The translations under genes and the position numbers were made by a program. Below the pieces are notes generated by a model that saw only the letters and a list, made by a program, of their open reading frames with translations, ran no database searches and was not told where the DNA came from. From DUUI01 sp964345765 (GTDB lineage Bacteria; Bacillota_I; Bacilli_A; Erysipelotrichales; Erysipelotrichaceae), in assembly GCA_964345765.1 (NCBI GenBank), contig CAYFSJ010000001.1, positions 1-64,000 on the forward strand: a DNA stretch of 64,000 nucleotides, given 5' to 3'. Positions 25,482-34,806 of this stretch are shown here, in pieces. Within the stretch, counting starts at the first letter, position 1. Every line of letters starts with the position of its first letter.

Positions 25482-26618
25482 ATGAAAAATGTTTCTAAAG
25501 TCTGTTTGTTCTTAGTATTAATGTTAGTTAGTGCTTGTACTGTTAATCCTGGTTCTGCTTCACAGTTTGATGCTAGACAGATTTCATCTTTGATGAATGC
25601 GAGTGTTAATCGCTCGAATTCTTTTAGTGGTTTAGTTGTGGCGCAACAAACTAAGGAAATTCAAAAGGATCAAAACAAAGTAGTCAAAGAAGTCTTTGTT
25701 AAAGAAGGAGATGAAGTTAAGGAAGATACTGTCTTGTTTAATTATGATACGGATGCGATGAGTCTTGAGGTTCAAAAAGCTCAGTTAGAAATAGAGCGGA
25801 TGAACAATGAGAATATCAACTCTCAAAATCAAATTACTAATTTAGTGAATGAGCGTGCTAAGGCACCTGCTTCTCAACAACTCTCTTATACGATTGAAAT
25901 TCAAACCTTGGAGGCTTCAATTAATGAAACTAATTACAACATTGGTGCCAAACAAGTCGAGTTAAATCGTTTAAATGAATCTCTTTCTAATGCCAATGTA
26001 GTTGCTGGGTTAGAAGGGATAGTTCAAAGCATTGCTTCTGATGGGACTGATCCTTATGCCAATCCATCCAATGCTTTTATTACGATTCTTCAAACTGGTA
26101 ACTTTAGAGTGAAGGGAAATGTAAATGAATTGAATCTTCATCAGATTAATCAAGGGCAACAAGTGTTTATTCGTTCTCGTATTGATGAGTCTAAAGTTTA
26201 TCCCGGTATGATTGAAAGTATTGAGATGAATAGTCCAGTCCAAGGGGATAATCAAGGCTATGTGAGTTCTGAGATGGATCAATCGTCTCGTTATCCTTTT
26301 TATGTTTCGTTGGAAAATTCGGATGAATTGTTTTTAGGACAACACGTTTATATTGAACTTGACCAAGGACAAACTCAAGAAAGAGAAGGGGTTTGGATTT
26401 TTTCTCAATACATTAATTTTGATGAAGAAGGAAACATTTTTGTTTATAAAGCAGAAAATGGCGTTGCTAAAAAACAACCAGTCGAATTGGGTGAGATGAG
26501 TGATGTAACGGGTGAACTTCAAATCATTTCTGGTTTAGAACTGGATGACTATATTATTCTTCCTCATGAAGAATTAGAAGAAAACATGAAAGTGAATGTT
26601 ATTTCGGAGGACAATTAG
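25482..26618 (+). CDS. HlyD/MacA-type adaptor lipoprotein of an ABC exporter
   Basis: Membrane-fusion/adaptor subunit, 378 residues, with a lipoprotein signal (lipobox VSAC, Cys19). A biotinyl-lipoyl-like half (QKDQNKVVKEVFVKEGDEVKE, about 65-85), a helical hairpin (about 95-165, EVQKAQLEIERMNNENINSQ), the second lipoyl half (VAGLEGIVQSI) and a beta-barrel region follow. Gram-positive adaptors of this type link a MacB-like transporter to the wall side. First gene of a four-gene operon; ends next to the ATPase gene with GGAGG in its last codons. Confidence 0.85.
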   Translation: MKNVSKVCLFLVLMLVSACTVNPGSASQFDARQISSLMNASVNRSNSFSGLVVAQQTKEIQKDQNKVVKEVFVKEGDEVKEDTVLFNYDTDAMSLEVQKAQLEIERMNNENINSQNQITNLVNERAKAPASQQLSYTIEIQTLEASINETNYNIGAKQVELNRLNESLSNANVVAGLEGIVQSIASDGTDPYANPSNAFITILQTGNFRVKGNVNELNLHQINQGQQVFIRSRIDESKVYPGMIESIEMNSPVQGDNQGYVSSEMDQSSRYPFYVSLENSDELFLGQHVYIELDQGQTQEREGVWIFSQYINFDEEGNIFVYKAENGVAKKQPVELGEMSDVTGELQIISGLELDDYIILPHEELEENMKVNVISEDN

Positions 26619-27305
26619 ATGATTGTTGAACTTAGGAATATTGATAAAACGTATCATCAGGGAAAACTTGATGTTAAAGTTTTAAAGAAAGTTTCACTGA
26701 ATATTAATGAGGGCGATTTCTTGGCAATTATGGGACCTTCTGGAAGTGGTAAGACAACTTTAATGAATATTATTGGGTGTTTAGATTCAGCAACTTCTGG
26801 TGAGTACTATTTAGAAGGTCAAGATATCTCGAAAATGGATGAAAACAAAATGGCTTCACTTCGTAGTAAAAAGATTGGTTTTGTTTTCCAACAATTTAAT
26901 TTATTGCCTAAGATGAGTGCATTAGAGAATGTTGCGCTTCCATTATTGTATCAGGGAGTTTCTAAAAAGGAGCGTCTTGAGAGAGCGAAACAAGCACTAA
27001 TTAATGTTGGTCTTGAGGATCGTATTCATTTTAAACCTAATCAACTTTCAGGTGGCCAATCTCAGCGTGTTGCGATTGCTAGAGCAATGGTAACTAATCC
27101 AAGTATCTTGTTGGCGGATGAGCCTACGGGAGCTTTAGATCAAGCTTCTGGAGTTGCGATTATGGAATTATTTAAAGAGATTAATCAAAATCAAAAAACT
27201 ACGATTGTTTTAATCACTCATGCTAGAGAAGTTGCGAGTGAAGCTCGTAAACTTTACACAATTTTGGATGGTGAGATCTCTACTGAGCCGGAGGTGTTAG
27301 CATGA
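26619..27305 (+). CDS. MacB/LolD-type ABC exporter ATPase
   Basis: ATP-binding subunit of a mechanotransmission-type ABC transporter, 228 residues. Walker A GPSGSGKTT (about 39-47), Q-loop FVFQQFNLLP, signature LSGGQSQRVAIARA, Walker B ILLADEPTGALD and the H-loop LITHAREVA are intact. It pairs with the FtsX-like permease at 29.1 kb. Overlaps the second adaptor gene by 4 nt. Confidence 0.95.
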   Translation: MIVELRNIDKTYHQGKLDVKVLKKVSLNINEGDFLAIMGPSGSGKTTLMNIIGCLDSATSGEYYLEGQDISKMDENKMASLRSKKIGFVFQQFNLLPKMSALENVALPLLYQGVSKKERLERAKQALINVGLEDRIHFKPNQLSGGQSQRVAIARAMVTNPSILLADEPTGALDQASGVAIMELFKEINQNQKTTIVLITHAREVASEARKLYTILDGEISTEPEVLA

Positions 27306-29080
27306 AAAAGAAAATAATTATTGGCTTAATTGTCTTAATACTATTGGCTGTACCTGTTTATTATCTGGTTAATAATAAGTCTACTTCAACAACAAAGGTC
27401 TATCCGGTTTCGAATCTCTATTCTCCACCGATGATGGATATGGGTAATATGTATCAAGGGGTTGTCATTACTGATCAACTACAACCGGTGTTTGTAAGTT
27501 CTACTCAAGAAATTACTGAAATCTTAGTAACTGAAGGACAGAGTGTTAAGAAGGGGGATATCTTATTAACTTATGATTCGACCTTGTCTGAAATTTCTTT
27601 GGTTAAAAAAGAACTTGAAATTCAGAAATATCAACTTGAGTTAGAACGGTTGAATAAAGAGCTTGCTGAGATTAATTCGTATCGTGCAGGCGTTCCAATT
27701 GTAATTAAGGAACCTTCAACACTAAGCAATGATAACCAGTCTTATACTCAAATGTCATTGGATAATAAACTTGATTTAGAGGTGGTATTTACTGATTTTA
27801 AGGGTCAACAAGTGGATCTAAAACCAATTGTTTCTTTGTTGTTTAATGACTTTAACTTCAATACCAAGAGATTAAATGAGGAGCCAATTGATCCTGAACT
27901 TCCAACAGAACCTGAGGATCCTGTTGATCCTGAACTCCCTACCAATCCTGAAGAACCGGTTGATCCTGAAGAACCAGTTGAACATGAAAAACCTAAATAC
28001 CTCCTGGGTGGTGTGGGAACCGAAGAAGAACCGTATTTAGTCCTATATTCAGAAGAGTTAGAGTTTGGTAGCGAACTAATAAAAGAATTATCAGAAGAAG
28101 AAAATGTGTATGTTACATTAGTTAAATACACCAATAACGATATAGAACAACCATTATTATTGTCACTGACTTTTAAATTCTTCAATCAATTTCAATCCTT
28201 CTCTTTAGTTGATATTGTCATCAATCCTAGTGAACCAATTGTTGATGAGCCAATCGATGAAGATCCAATCATCGATGATCCAGGGTTTGAAGAGCCACTC
28301 TTACCACCAGTTATCGAAGAGCCACCAACAATTACCTATACGGCTGAAGAAATACTTAAAATGAAAAACGAAAAGGAAAGTGAAATACGTAACGCTGACC
28401 TTAATCGCAAAACAGCAAGTATGGAATTAGACAATCTTAAACAAGAGATTGAAAACAATTTTGTTCTTTCAAAACTAGATGGTGTGGTTGGACCAATCAT
28501 TGACATCGAAGAAGCAAAAACAAGTGGAAGTCAATTATTACAAGTTTCAAGTTCTGGAAGTTTTATCATCGAGACAACTATTAATGAATTTGATCTAGAA
28601 ACAGTTAATATAGGCGATAAAATGAGTGTTATGTCCTATGAGAATCAAAGTATTTCAGAAGGTGAGGTCATCTCTATTTCCAAATATCCTTCAACCAACA
28701 ATATGATGTTCTATAATCCAGATCCAAATCTATCCGTTTATCCAGTTAAATTAAAAGTAGATAAATCAGCTGACTTAAAAGAATATTCATGGGTAGAAAT
28801 CACTCCACAACAAACAGACACTGAATTTGATATGGAAACAATCTACTTAATGAACGCCTTCATCAATACAGACCAAGATATTCCATTTATCTTAGTCGCT
28901 GAAGATGGAAAACTAGTTAAGCGTGAAGTAAGACTTGGAAGAGTTCAATATGGTTCAATGACAGAAATACTCGACAATCAAATAAGCTTAGATGAGATGA
29001 TCGCATTCCCATATGACAAGAACGCTAAAGTCGGTAACAGTGTCGAAGAAGGCTCATTCGAAGAGCTTTACGGTTATTAA
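27302..29080 (+). CDS. Second adaptor protein with large insertion at the hairpin tip
   Basis: 592 residues. An N-terminal membrane anchor (about 5-24, no lipobox Cys) is followed by a lipoyl half (EITEILVTEGQSVKKGDI, about 74-91) and the first hairpin helix (KKELEIQKYQLELERLNKEL, about 102-122). The return helix (EEILKMKNEKESEIRNADL) begins only near 346. Between them lie about 220 extra residues: a beta-rich part, an Asp-Pro-Glu repeat linker (about 197-230), a module with GVGTEEEPYLV near 240, and a second Glu-Asp-Pro linker (about 308-343). The second lipoyl half (SKLDGVVGPI) and barrel then follow. No frameshift is seen. Role of the insertion unknown; exposure outside the membrane is inferred. 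Confidence 0.85.
   Translation: MKKKIIIGLIVLILLAVPVYYLVNNKSTSTTKVYPVSNLYSPPMMDMGNMYQGVVITDQLQPVFVSSTQEITEILVTEGQSVKKGDILLTYDSTLSEISLVKKELEIQKYQLELERLNKELAEINSYRAGVPIVIKEPSTLSNDNQSYTQMSLDNKLDLEVVFTDFKGQQVDLKPIVSLLFNDFNFNTKRLNEEPIDPELPTEPEDPVDPELPTNPEEPVDPEEPVEHEKPKYLLGGVGTEEEPYLVLYSEELEFGSELIKELSEEENVYVTLVKYTNNDIEQPLLLSLTFKFFNQFQSFSLVDIVINPSEPIVDEPIDEDPIIDDPGFEEPLLPPVIEEPPTITYTAEEILKMKNEKESEIRNADLNRKTASMELDNLKQEIENNFVLSKLDGVVGPIIDIEEAKTSGSQLLQVSSSGSFIIETTINEFDLETVNIGDKMSVMSYENQSISEGEVISISKYPSTNNMMFYNPDPNLSVYPVKLKVDKSADLKEYSWVEITPQQTDTEFDMETIYLMNAFINTDQDIPFILVAEDGKLVKREVRLGRVQYGSMTEILDNQISLDEMIAFPYDKNAKVGNSVEEGSFEELYGY
27880..27990 (+). repeat. Asp-Pro-Glu coding repeat
   Basis: Imperfect tandem repeats of GATCCTGAA-type units encode D-P-E-x-P steps within the second adaptor gene. 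Such slippage-prone DNA usually varies in length between strains. Confidence 0.75.
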
Positions 29081-29089
29081 GGAGGAACT

Positions 29090-30343
29090 ATGTTAGAGAA
29101 TATTCAACTTGCATTTAGTGGTATTTGGACACATAAATTAAGATCTTTATTAACCATGTTAGGAATCATTATTGGGATTGCGGCCATCATCGCCATCGTC
29201 TCAACCATCCAAGGCACTAGTGATCAGATTAAACAAAACCTCATTGGTGCTGGAAACAATACCGTTAAAGTTCAACTCAATCAAGGGGATTATCAATATG
29301 ATCCTCAATGGGGTGAGAAACTAGAAGGTGTCCCACTCATCAGTGAAAAGACAAAATCAGATATCGAATTAATTCCAGAAGTTAAACAAGCTTCTATTTA
29401 CCAAAGTCGAAACTATAGTGATAATGTCTCATACTTAAAAACTATGTTTAGTGGACAAGTGTTAGGAGTCGATGAAGACTACTTCTCTGTCACTAATTAT
29501 GGAATCAAAGAAGGGACCTATTTTAGTGAAAAGGAATATAAAGACTTTAGTAAGGTCGCCATCATAGATGATGTCGCCGCTAATAGTTTGTTCTCAAGTG
29601 AAAGTGCAATTGGTAAGAAATTAATGATAGGTAGTGAACCCTTCACAATCGTAGGAGTCACAAAATTAAATTCGCAATTTAAACCAACCATCAATAGTTT
29701 CGCAGATTATCAAATGTATCATCAAAATCAAAGTGGCAATGTTTTTATACCACTAAAGACTTGGCCAATTATATATAAATTTGATGAACCACAATCCCTA
29801 ATTATACAAGCCAAACAAACCGATGATATGCCAACAGCAGGTAAAAGAGCAGAAGAACTACTCAATAATACCTTAACGGTTAAAGAAGAATCAGACATAA
29901 AGTACAAATCAGAAGACCTCTTAGAACAAGCGAGAAGACTTCAAGAGTTATCCACATCAACCAACAGACAATTAGTCTGGATCGCCAGTATATCGCTACT
30001 AGTCGGTGGAATAGGCGTTATGAACATTATGTTAGTCTCTGTCACAGAAAGAACAAAAGAGATTGGACTTAAAAAAGCCATCGGCGCAAGAAAGTCTCAT
30101 ATCTTAAGTCAATTCTTAACAGAAGCAGCAGTCCTAACCTTAATTGGTGGATTAATTGGCGTGTTAGCAGGAATCGGCTTATCCAAAGTTATCTCAGAAT
30201 TTACAGATATGCCAACCGCCATCTCCATTCCAATCATAATTATCTCAGTCTTCTTCTCAATGTTTATCGGATTGATATTTGGGTTATTACCAGCCATTAA
30301 AGCATCTAATCTTAGTCCAATTGAAGCATTACGAAGAGATTAA
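29090..30343 (+). CDS. MacB/FtsX-family ABC exporter permease
   Basis: 417 residues with one N-terminal membrane helix (about 18-40; HKLRSLLTMLGIIIGIAAII), an extracytoplasmic MacB-type domain (about 45-285), and three C-terminal helices (about 292-312, 343-365, 375-397) with the FtsX signature GGIGVMNIMLVSVTERTKEIG. Last gene of the exporter operon, followed by a terminator. Such transporters export or sense peptides, antibiotics or lipids; the substrate here is unknown. Confidence 0.93.
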   Translation: MLENIQLAFSGIWTHKLRSLLTMLGIIIGIAAIIAIVSTIQGTSDQIKQNLIGAGNNTVKVQLNQGDYQYDPQWGEKLEGVPLISEKTKSDIELIPEVKQASIYQSRNYSDNVSYLKTMFSGQVLGVDEDYFSVTNYGIKEGTYFSEKEYKDFSKVAIIDDVAANSLFSSESAIGKKLMIGSEPFTIVGVTKLNSQFKPTINSFADYQMYHQNQSGNVFIPLKTWPIIYKFDEPQSLIIQAKQTDDMPTAGKRAEELLNNTLTVKEESDIKYKSEDLLEQARRLQELSTSTNRQLVWIASISLLVGGIGVMNIMLVSVTERTKEIGLKKAIGARKSHILSQFLTEAAVLTLIGGLIGVLAGIGLSKVISEFTDMPTAISIPIIIISVFFSMFIGLIFGLLPAIKASNLSPIEALRRD

Positions 30344-30377
30344 AAAAGAGCCTCCCAATTTACGGGAAGCTCTTTTT
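30343..30377. terminator. Bidirectional terminator between exporter and PBP genes
   Basis: Stem AAAAAGAGC/GCTCTTTTT (30343-30351, 30369-30377) with an inner TCCC/GGGA pair, lying between convergent genes. Confidence 0.88.
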
Positions 30378-30394
30378 CTTTATTTCATGATTTG

Positions 30395-33388
30395 TTAGTT
30401 GCCATTCCCATTACCAGGATCTGGTTCTGGATCAGGCTCTGGCTGTGATTGTTCAACCGTAAAGGTAATAGTTGAAACATCACTAATGTTAAAGCTATTA
30501 ATCGCTTGTCCATCTGCTAGAATCGAGGTGATACGAGCATTTGGATTATCAGTCGGACCAGATAGAGTGAACAATCGTCCTAAGTCATTCTGTAGGACAC
30601 GAACACTTCGACCTACATAGGACTGTAGATTGACAACCTCACCATCATAATAAGTTATAGTGAAGTTAGCTCTATCAAGAGTGCTCTGACTTACTTCTTG
30701 GTTAGCATAGTTAGGTGAAATTGATTGAATCATGCCTAGTTGATCTCGAGAGTTAGGTGTAATCGCTCTACGGGTAATACCCGCTGAAGTATTCTCTCTA
30801 ATCCAAGCTTCAGCCTCAGAAACTGGTTTTCCAACAAAGTCAGGCATTTCAACCATTTGGTTACCTGTATTAATCGTCTCACAAATTTGATTTGAACGAC
30901 TTTCCTCACGATTACTCCAAGTATAGAACGAACAAACTTGTAAGTTTTGATTGGAACGTGCATCCGCCACTTGAATCGTACGCTCATTATTTGAATCAAT
31001 GAGTGTTTCAATCACATTCCCATTTAATGTAATTTCAGTACCATAATTAATCTCACCAAACATCCAAGAAGGATGGAAAAGTTGTTTACCAGTACGAGTC
31101 ATGGTTTGACCCAATGAGTTTGTTGCTGTCATTACCTTTGTTCTATCTTCTGTGCTAACAGCATCATCATCTGGATAAGGAGCAATCTGAACATTAATCT
31201 CTAAACCAGAGCGATCAAAGGTTCCAAGAGCAACACTCTGTGAAGATAAAGTCTCAAGTTCAGCCGCTTTTAAGGTATCTAAACGAGAGAACTTATCAAT
31301 AATTAATCCATTCGCAATAAATTCTTCACTCATCCCTTCAACAGGCGCTACATATGGATAAACAGCCAATACATGTCTTATGTTAACCACTCCCGCTGGT
31401 CTTTCAAGCGCAACAGGTTCATGGAAGGTCGCCGCATTATCAATCAATAAGTTACTTTGATGAGCCACTTGTTGAGCATTAGGCCATGGATCAGCAATAA
31501 AGTTAGGCGTTCCATCCTCATTAATAAATTGTTTAAACCCATTCCAAACAACATGGGTATATTCGCTGGTAGAGGCCGCATGCCAGGCATCCTTAGTCGT
31601 ACCTTCCTTAATACCATAAGCTTCAAATTCATCTCCATGGTCAGAAGTACCCGTCTTAGAATAAACAGGATAAGGTCTTTGGTTCATTGAAGCAGCCGTA
31701 CCACTACCAAATGGAGCATCAACCGCCGCCTTCATTACTGTCGCAGTCAAATAAGCTGCTTCAGGAGAAATAACTTGAACCGGTTCAAAGTTAGGATAAA
31801 TTGGGTCACGACCCTCAATCTCAATACGAGTAATTGTATGAGGTCTAATATATTGACCATTATTAATCATAGCTGCATGCGCACCAGCCACTTGAAGTGG
31901 TGTCACCGTAAAGAGACCACCACCAATTGAATAGGCAGAGTTAACATTTTGAGCTGTTTGGGGATCAAATCCTAAACTCGTTAGATAATTGGTCACACGC
32001 TCATATCCAATACCATCGCCAGATAATAGAGCGTCCATCGTTTTTAAAGCTGGTATATTTAAGGAACGAATCACTGAATCTTCTAACGTAATATCACCAG
32101 TGAACTGACCATTAGCATTATGAACAAATACTGGACTACCAATATAGGCATAAGGTCCATCCTCAATAACATGTTTAGTTGAATATCCAAGATATTCAAA
32201 CGAAAGTGAGTAAGGTAGAATTGGTTTTAAAACAGAACCAGGTTGTCTAGTGAGTGACGACGCATTATTAAAGGCTCGTTGTACTCTATCTTGTTCTGGG
32301 AACTTGCGTCCACCACCAATCGCAATGATTTCACCTGTTCTATTATTTAATGTGACATAAGCCGCATCGATTTTTTCATTATAGAAATAGTCGTAATTGT
32401 TATCCTCAATGGATTCAATAAGAGTTTGTTGAGAAGGGTTAAGAGCCGTATAAATCTTCATGCCTTGTAAGTAAGGATCGATACCATAGACTTCTTGCAT
32501 CTCATCAATTACAACATCTAAGTATTCTGAATGGGGTTGAATATCGCCATAGTATTTATCATCGCCCCAAAGCTGATTCTCTAATTTAATTGAAACAGCC
32601 AAGTCACGCTCTTCTTGGGTAATGTAACCATGACGAAGCATTAAATCCAAGACGACATTACGGCGATCAGTTCCAGCCTGTAGATGGTTATAAGCATTTA
32701 AATTGGTCGGTTCATTAATGACACCAGCCAAATAAGCAGCTTCACTAAGGTTTAATTCTCCCACTTCTTTATTAAAGTAATATAAGGCCGCTTTAGCAAT
32801 CCCTCTTGATTTAGGAACTCCAAAGTTAATCTTATTCAAATAATACTCTAGAATTTGTTCCTTGGTCGTAATTTCCTCTAGATCCATCGCTAGAGAGATT
32901 TCTTGAGCTTTACGATCAACTGTTCCTGGAGCTAAATTGTCATCATCAGAAAAGATTGAGTTCTTAATAATTTGCATCGTGATAGTCGAAGCACCAGCCC
33001 CGAAACTTCCTCCGCTAAGGAAACGTCTTACTGTCTGTAGTGATTCATTTGTAAAACGAGCTAAGTCAAAGCCTTCATGTTCAAAGAATTTCGCATCTTC
33101 AATGGACACAAATGCATCAACTACGACATTAGGTAAATCATCATAGGTAATATTATCGCTTAGTTTTAATCCAATCTCCGCGAATAATTCACCGTTGGCA
33201 TCATACACAAGTGTAGATTCAGGGGTCTCGAGTCGAGCGATATCAAGTTCTGGTCTTTCGGCAATCATTCCTTTGACCATGTTTAGCGCAAAACCTGCCA
33301 CTATCATTGATACGACTAAGACCGTTAATAATATAGTTGCGAGTGTCTTACGGACAATATACAACTTTCTTTTTTTAGGTTTTGTCAT
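30395..33388 (-). CDS. ponA: Class A penicillin-binding protein with PASTA domains (PBP1A)
   Basis: Bifunctional peptidoglycan polymerase, 997 residues. One membrane helix (about 14-36); GT51 domain with intact motifs EDAKFFEHEGFD, GASTITMQ, RKAQE and KEQILEYYLN; transpeptidase domain with SxxK in RQPGSVLKP and KTG in YSKTGTSDHG. C-terminal part has two PASTA-like repeats (EMPDFVGKPVSEAEAWI and VNLQSYVGRSVRVLQNDL) and a Pro-Glu-Asp/Gly-Asn tail. Start ATG follows AAAGGAGA. Located 13 nt after recU, the conserved recU-ponA pair. Confidence 0.95.
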   Translation of the reverse strand: MTKPKKRKLYIVRKTLATILLTVLVVSMIVAGFALNMVKGMIAERPELDIARLETPESTLVYDANGELFAEIGLKLSDNITYDDLPNVVVDAFVSIEDAKFFEHEGFDLARFTNESLQTVRRFLSGGSFGAGASTITMQIIKNSIFSDDDNLAPGTVDRKAQEISLAMDLEEITTKEQILEYYLNKINFGVPKSRGIAKAALYYFNKEVGELNLSEAAYLAGVINEPTNLNAYNHLQAGTDRRNVVLDLMLRHGYITQEERDLAVSIKLENQLWGDDKYYGDIQPHSEYLDVVIDEMQEVYGIDPYLQGMKIYTALNPSQQTLIESIEDNNYDYFYNEKIDAAYVTLNNRTGEIIAIGGGRKFPEQDRVQRAFNNASSLTRQPGSVLKPILPYSLSFEYLGYSTKHVIEDGPYAYIGSPVFVHNANGQFTGDITLEDSVIRSLNIPALKTMDALLSGDGIGYERVTNYLTSLGFDPQTAQNVNSAYSIGGGLFTVTPLQVAGAHAAMINNGQYIRPHTITRIEIEGRDPIYPNFEPVQVISPEAAYLTATVMKAAVDAPFGSGTAASMNQRPYPVYSKTGTSDHGDEFEAYGIKEGTTKDAWHAASTSEYTHVVWNGFKQFINEDGTPNFIADPWPNAQQVAHQSNLLIDNAATFHEPVALERPAGVVNIRHVLAVYPYVAPVEGMSEEFIANGLIIDKFSRLDTLKAAELETLSSQSVALGTFDRSGLEINVQIAPYPDDDAVSTEDRTKVMTATNSLGQTMTRTGKQLFHPSWMFGEINYGTEITLNGNVIETLIDSNNERTIQVADARSNQNLQVCSFYTWSNREESRSNQICETINTGNQMVEMPDFVGKPVSEAEAWIRENTSAGITRRAITPNSRDQLGMIQSISPNYANQEVSQSTLDRANFTITYYDGEVVNLQSYVGRSVRVLQNDLGRLFTLSGPTDNPNARITSILADGQAINSFNISDVSTITFTVEQSQPEPDPEPDPGNGNGN

Positions 33389-33401
33389 AATCTAATCTCC
33401 T

Positions 33402-33968
33402 TTATAGTAAGTGTCTTAAAACCTCTATATAATCACAAGGTTTTAAATACGAATAAGGTATTAAATGTCCATTCTCAGCAATCCAATCATATGGAATGGA
33501 TTTAAGAGAAGTTTTTTTAAGGAATTCCTTTAATACCGAGTAATCAACTAAATAAGTCTCTTGATGAGAGGTAAAACGAATAATCAGAAAACTAAACCCT
33601 CCATGAAACAGCACGGCATCCAGATGATCAAATTGATGCTGATGTATCATCGAAAGGGGAATCCTCGTTTTATTCTTGGTTTGTTTCGCTTCAAAATCAA
33701 TATATCTCCCATTATAGACACCATTGTAATCAGTGGTCGATGGGAGTTGATAAAAAGCTTTGGTGATTTTAGCCGCAGAACGTTTTGGGTAATCAACCTC
33801 AACCACTGTAATAGGGGTTGGTTTCTTATAAACCAAAGCAATCTGATGAGCTGCATAAAATTGGTTAGTTCTATTTAAGTCATCTTCGAGTGATTGACCA
33901 AGATTACCTTTATTAATCAGTTTGTCCTTATTCACTTTTGATTTCTTTCCATTAGGATAGCCAATCAT
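33402..33968 (-). CDS. recU: Holliday junction resolvase RecU
   Basis: Resolves recombination junctions and modulates RecA. 188 residues from ATG 33968 (AGGTGA lies 5 nt upstream; a GTG at 33977 overlaps that site and is unlikely). The nuclease core shows Asp in STTDYNG and the Asp-Phe-Glu-Ala-Lys set in GRYIDFEAKQTKNK, plus HQFDHLDAV. Shares an operon with PBP1A and is divergent from gpsB, as in Bacillus. Confidence 0.95.
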   Translation of the reverse strand: MIGYPNGKKSKVNKDKLINKGNLGQSLEDDLNRTNQFYAAHQIALVYKKPTPITVVEVDYPKRSAAKITKAFYQLPSTTDYNGVYNGRYIDFEAKQTKNKTRIPLSMIHQHQFDHLDAVLFHGGFSFLIIRFTSHQETYLVDYSVLKEFLKKTSLKSIPYDWIAENGHLIPYSYLKPCDYIEVLRHLL

Positions 33969-34047
33969 ATTTATCACCTAACCTATTATATCAATTTTAA
34001 GCTTTTAATACTATACTATGTCATTGTCTGCCAATAAACGAATGTAC

Positions 34048-34076
34048 TTGGAAAATGATACGATTTTTGGTATTAT
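34048..34076 (+). promoter_or_regulatory. Promoter of gpsB
   Basis: TTGGAA (34048-34053), 17-nt spacer, TATTAT (34071-34076), about 28 nt before the gpsB start. Confidence 0.7.
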
Positions 34077-34104
34077 ACTAATGGTACAGAATAGAAGAGG
34101 CGAC

Positions 34105-34437
34105 ATGGAAAAGTTAAAACTTAATTTAGATGAAATTGAAAATAAAGTGTTCCCAGTAGACTTTAAAGGCTATAGTTCCTATGAAGTCGACAGTTTTTTA
34201 GATGATGTCATGTCAGATTATGAAACCTATGACAATGAGATGAACCGTTTAAATGGTTTAGTGAAGCATTATGAGAATATTATTTCTGAACTTTCTCAAG
34301 AAAATCAACATTTAAAAGCAAAAATTGCTTCTAATGAAGCAGCTTTAGGGACAACTCAACCATCCACATTAGATATTATTCGACGCGTTGCTCGTCTTGA
34401 AGAGATTGTACTAAATAAAGATAATAATCAACAATAA
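34105..34437 (+). CDS. gpsB: Cell-cycle protein GpsB
   Basis: DivIVA-like membrane-associated adaptor that recruits PBPs during the division/elongation cycle. 110 residues from ATG 34105 (MEKLKLNLDEIENKVFPV); upstream in-frame codons before the promoter are excluded. The N-terminal FKGYSSYEVDSFLDDV segment is the DivIVA/GpsB membrane-binding fold and a coiled coil follows (about 30-70), then a short C-terminal helix (LDIIRRVARLEEIVL). Next to recU-ponA and upstream of rnpB, the same order as in Bacillus. Confidence 0.93.
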   Translation: MEKLKLNLDEIENKVFPVDFKGYSSYEVDSFLDDVMSDYETYDNEMNRLNGLVKHYENIISELSQENQHLKAKIASNEAALGTTQPSTLDIIRRVARLEEIVLNKDNNQQ

Positions 34438-34778
34438 AACTTGGTAATCGCTGCAAGCTTGCCTTGTAGAGGAAAGTCCATGCTCGCACCATCTGAGATG
34501 ATGGTAGTGATTGTGCTTAACGAAAAAATAAGTTAAGGCATCTAAGGATGACGGCGAACCCTTAACCTAAGGTGTTTCACTATGGTTAAGGACGTAAAGT
34601 GCCACAGAGACGTAGTTATATAGAAATATATAAGTGGAACGGGTAAACCCCACAAGCGAGAAACCCAAAATTGGTAGGGGAATTTTTCTAAGTTAATTCA
34701 AACAAGGAAAAAACACTTTGTGTAGATAGATGATTACCCCTTTGTTACAAAGGACAGAACATGGCTTATAAGTTTTTT
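34438..34778 (+). ncRNA. rnpB: RNase P RNA (type B)
   Basis: Catalytic RNA that matures tRNA 5' ends. The 369-nt gene-free interval contains the universal segments GAGGAAAGTCCATGCTCGC near 34470, GGATGACGGCGAACCC-type core near 34546, and the closing GGACAGAACATGGCTTAT near 34752. Pairing of the ends (AACTT near 34439 with AAGTT near 34770) forms P1. The layout after gpsB matches Bacillus-type genomes. Ends followed by a T-rich stretch. Exact ends are approximate. Confidence 0.93.
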
Positions 34779-34806
34779 GTTAATTATATATAGTTAGAGG
34801 TGACCC

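Noticed and set aside
27805..28185. Serine/glycine-rich minus-strand reading frame
   Set aside because: It is the antisense shadow of the Asp-Pro-Glu repeats in the adaptor gene, with no ribosome binding site.
34018..34104. Longer N-terminus for GpsB
   Set aside because: The extra codons cover the promoter and do not resemble the conserved DivIVA/GpsB start.
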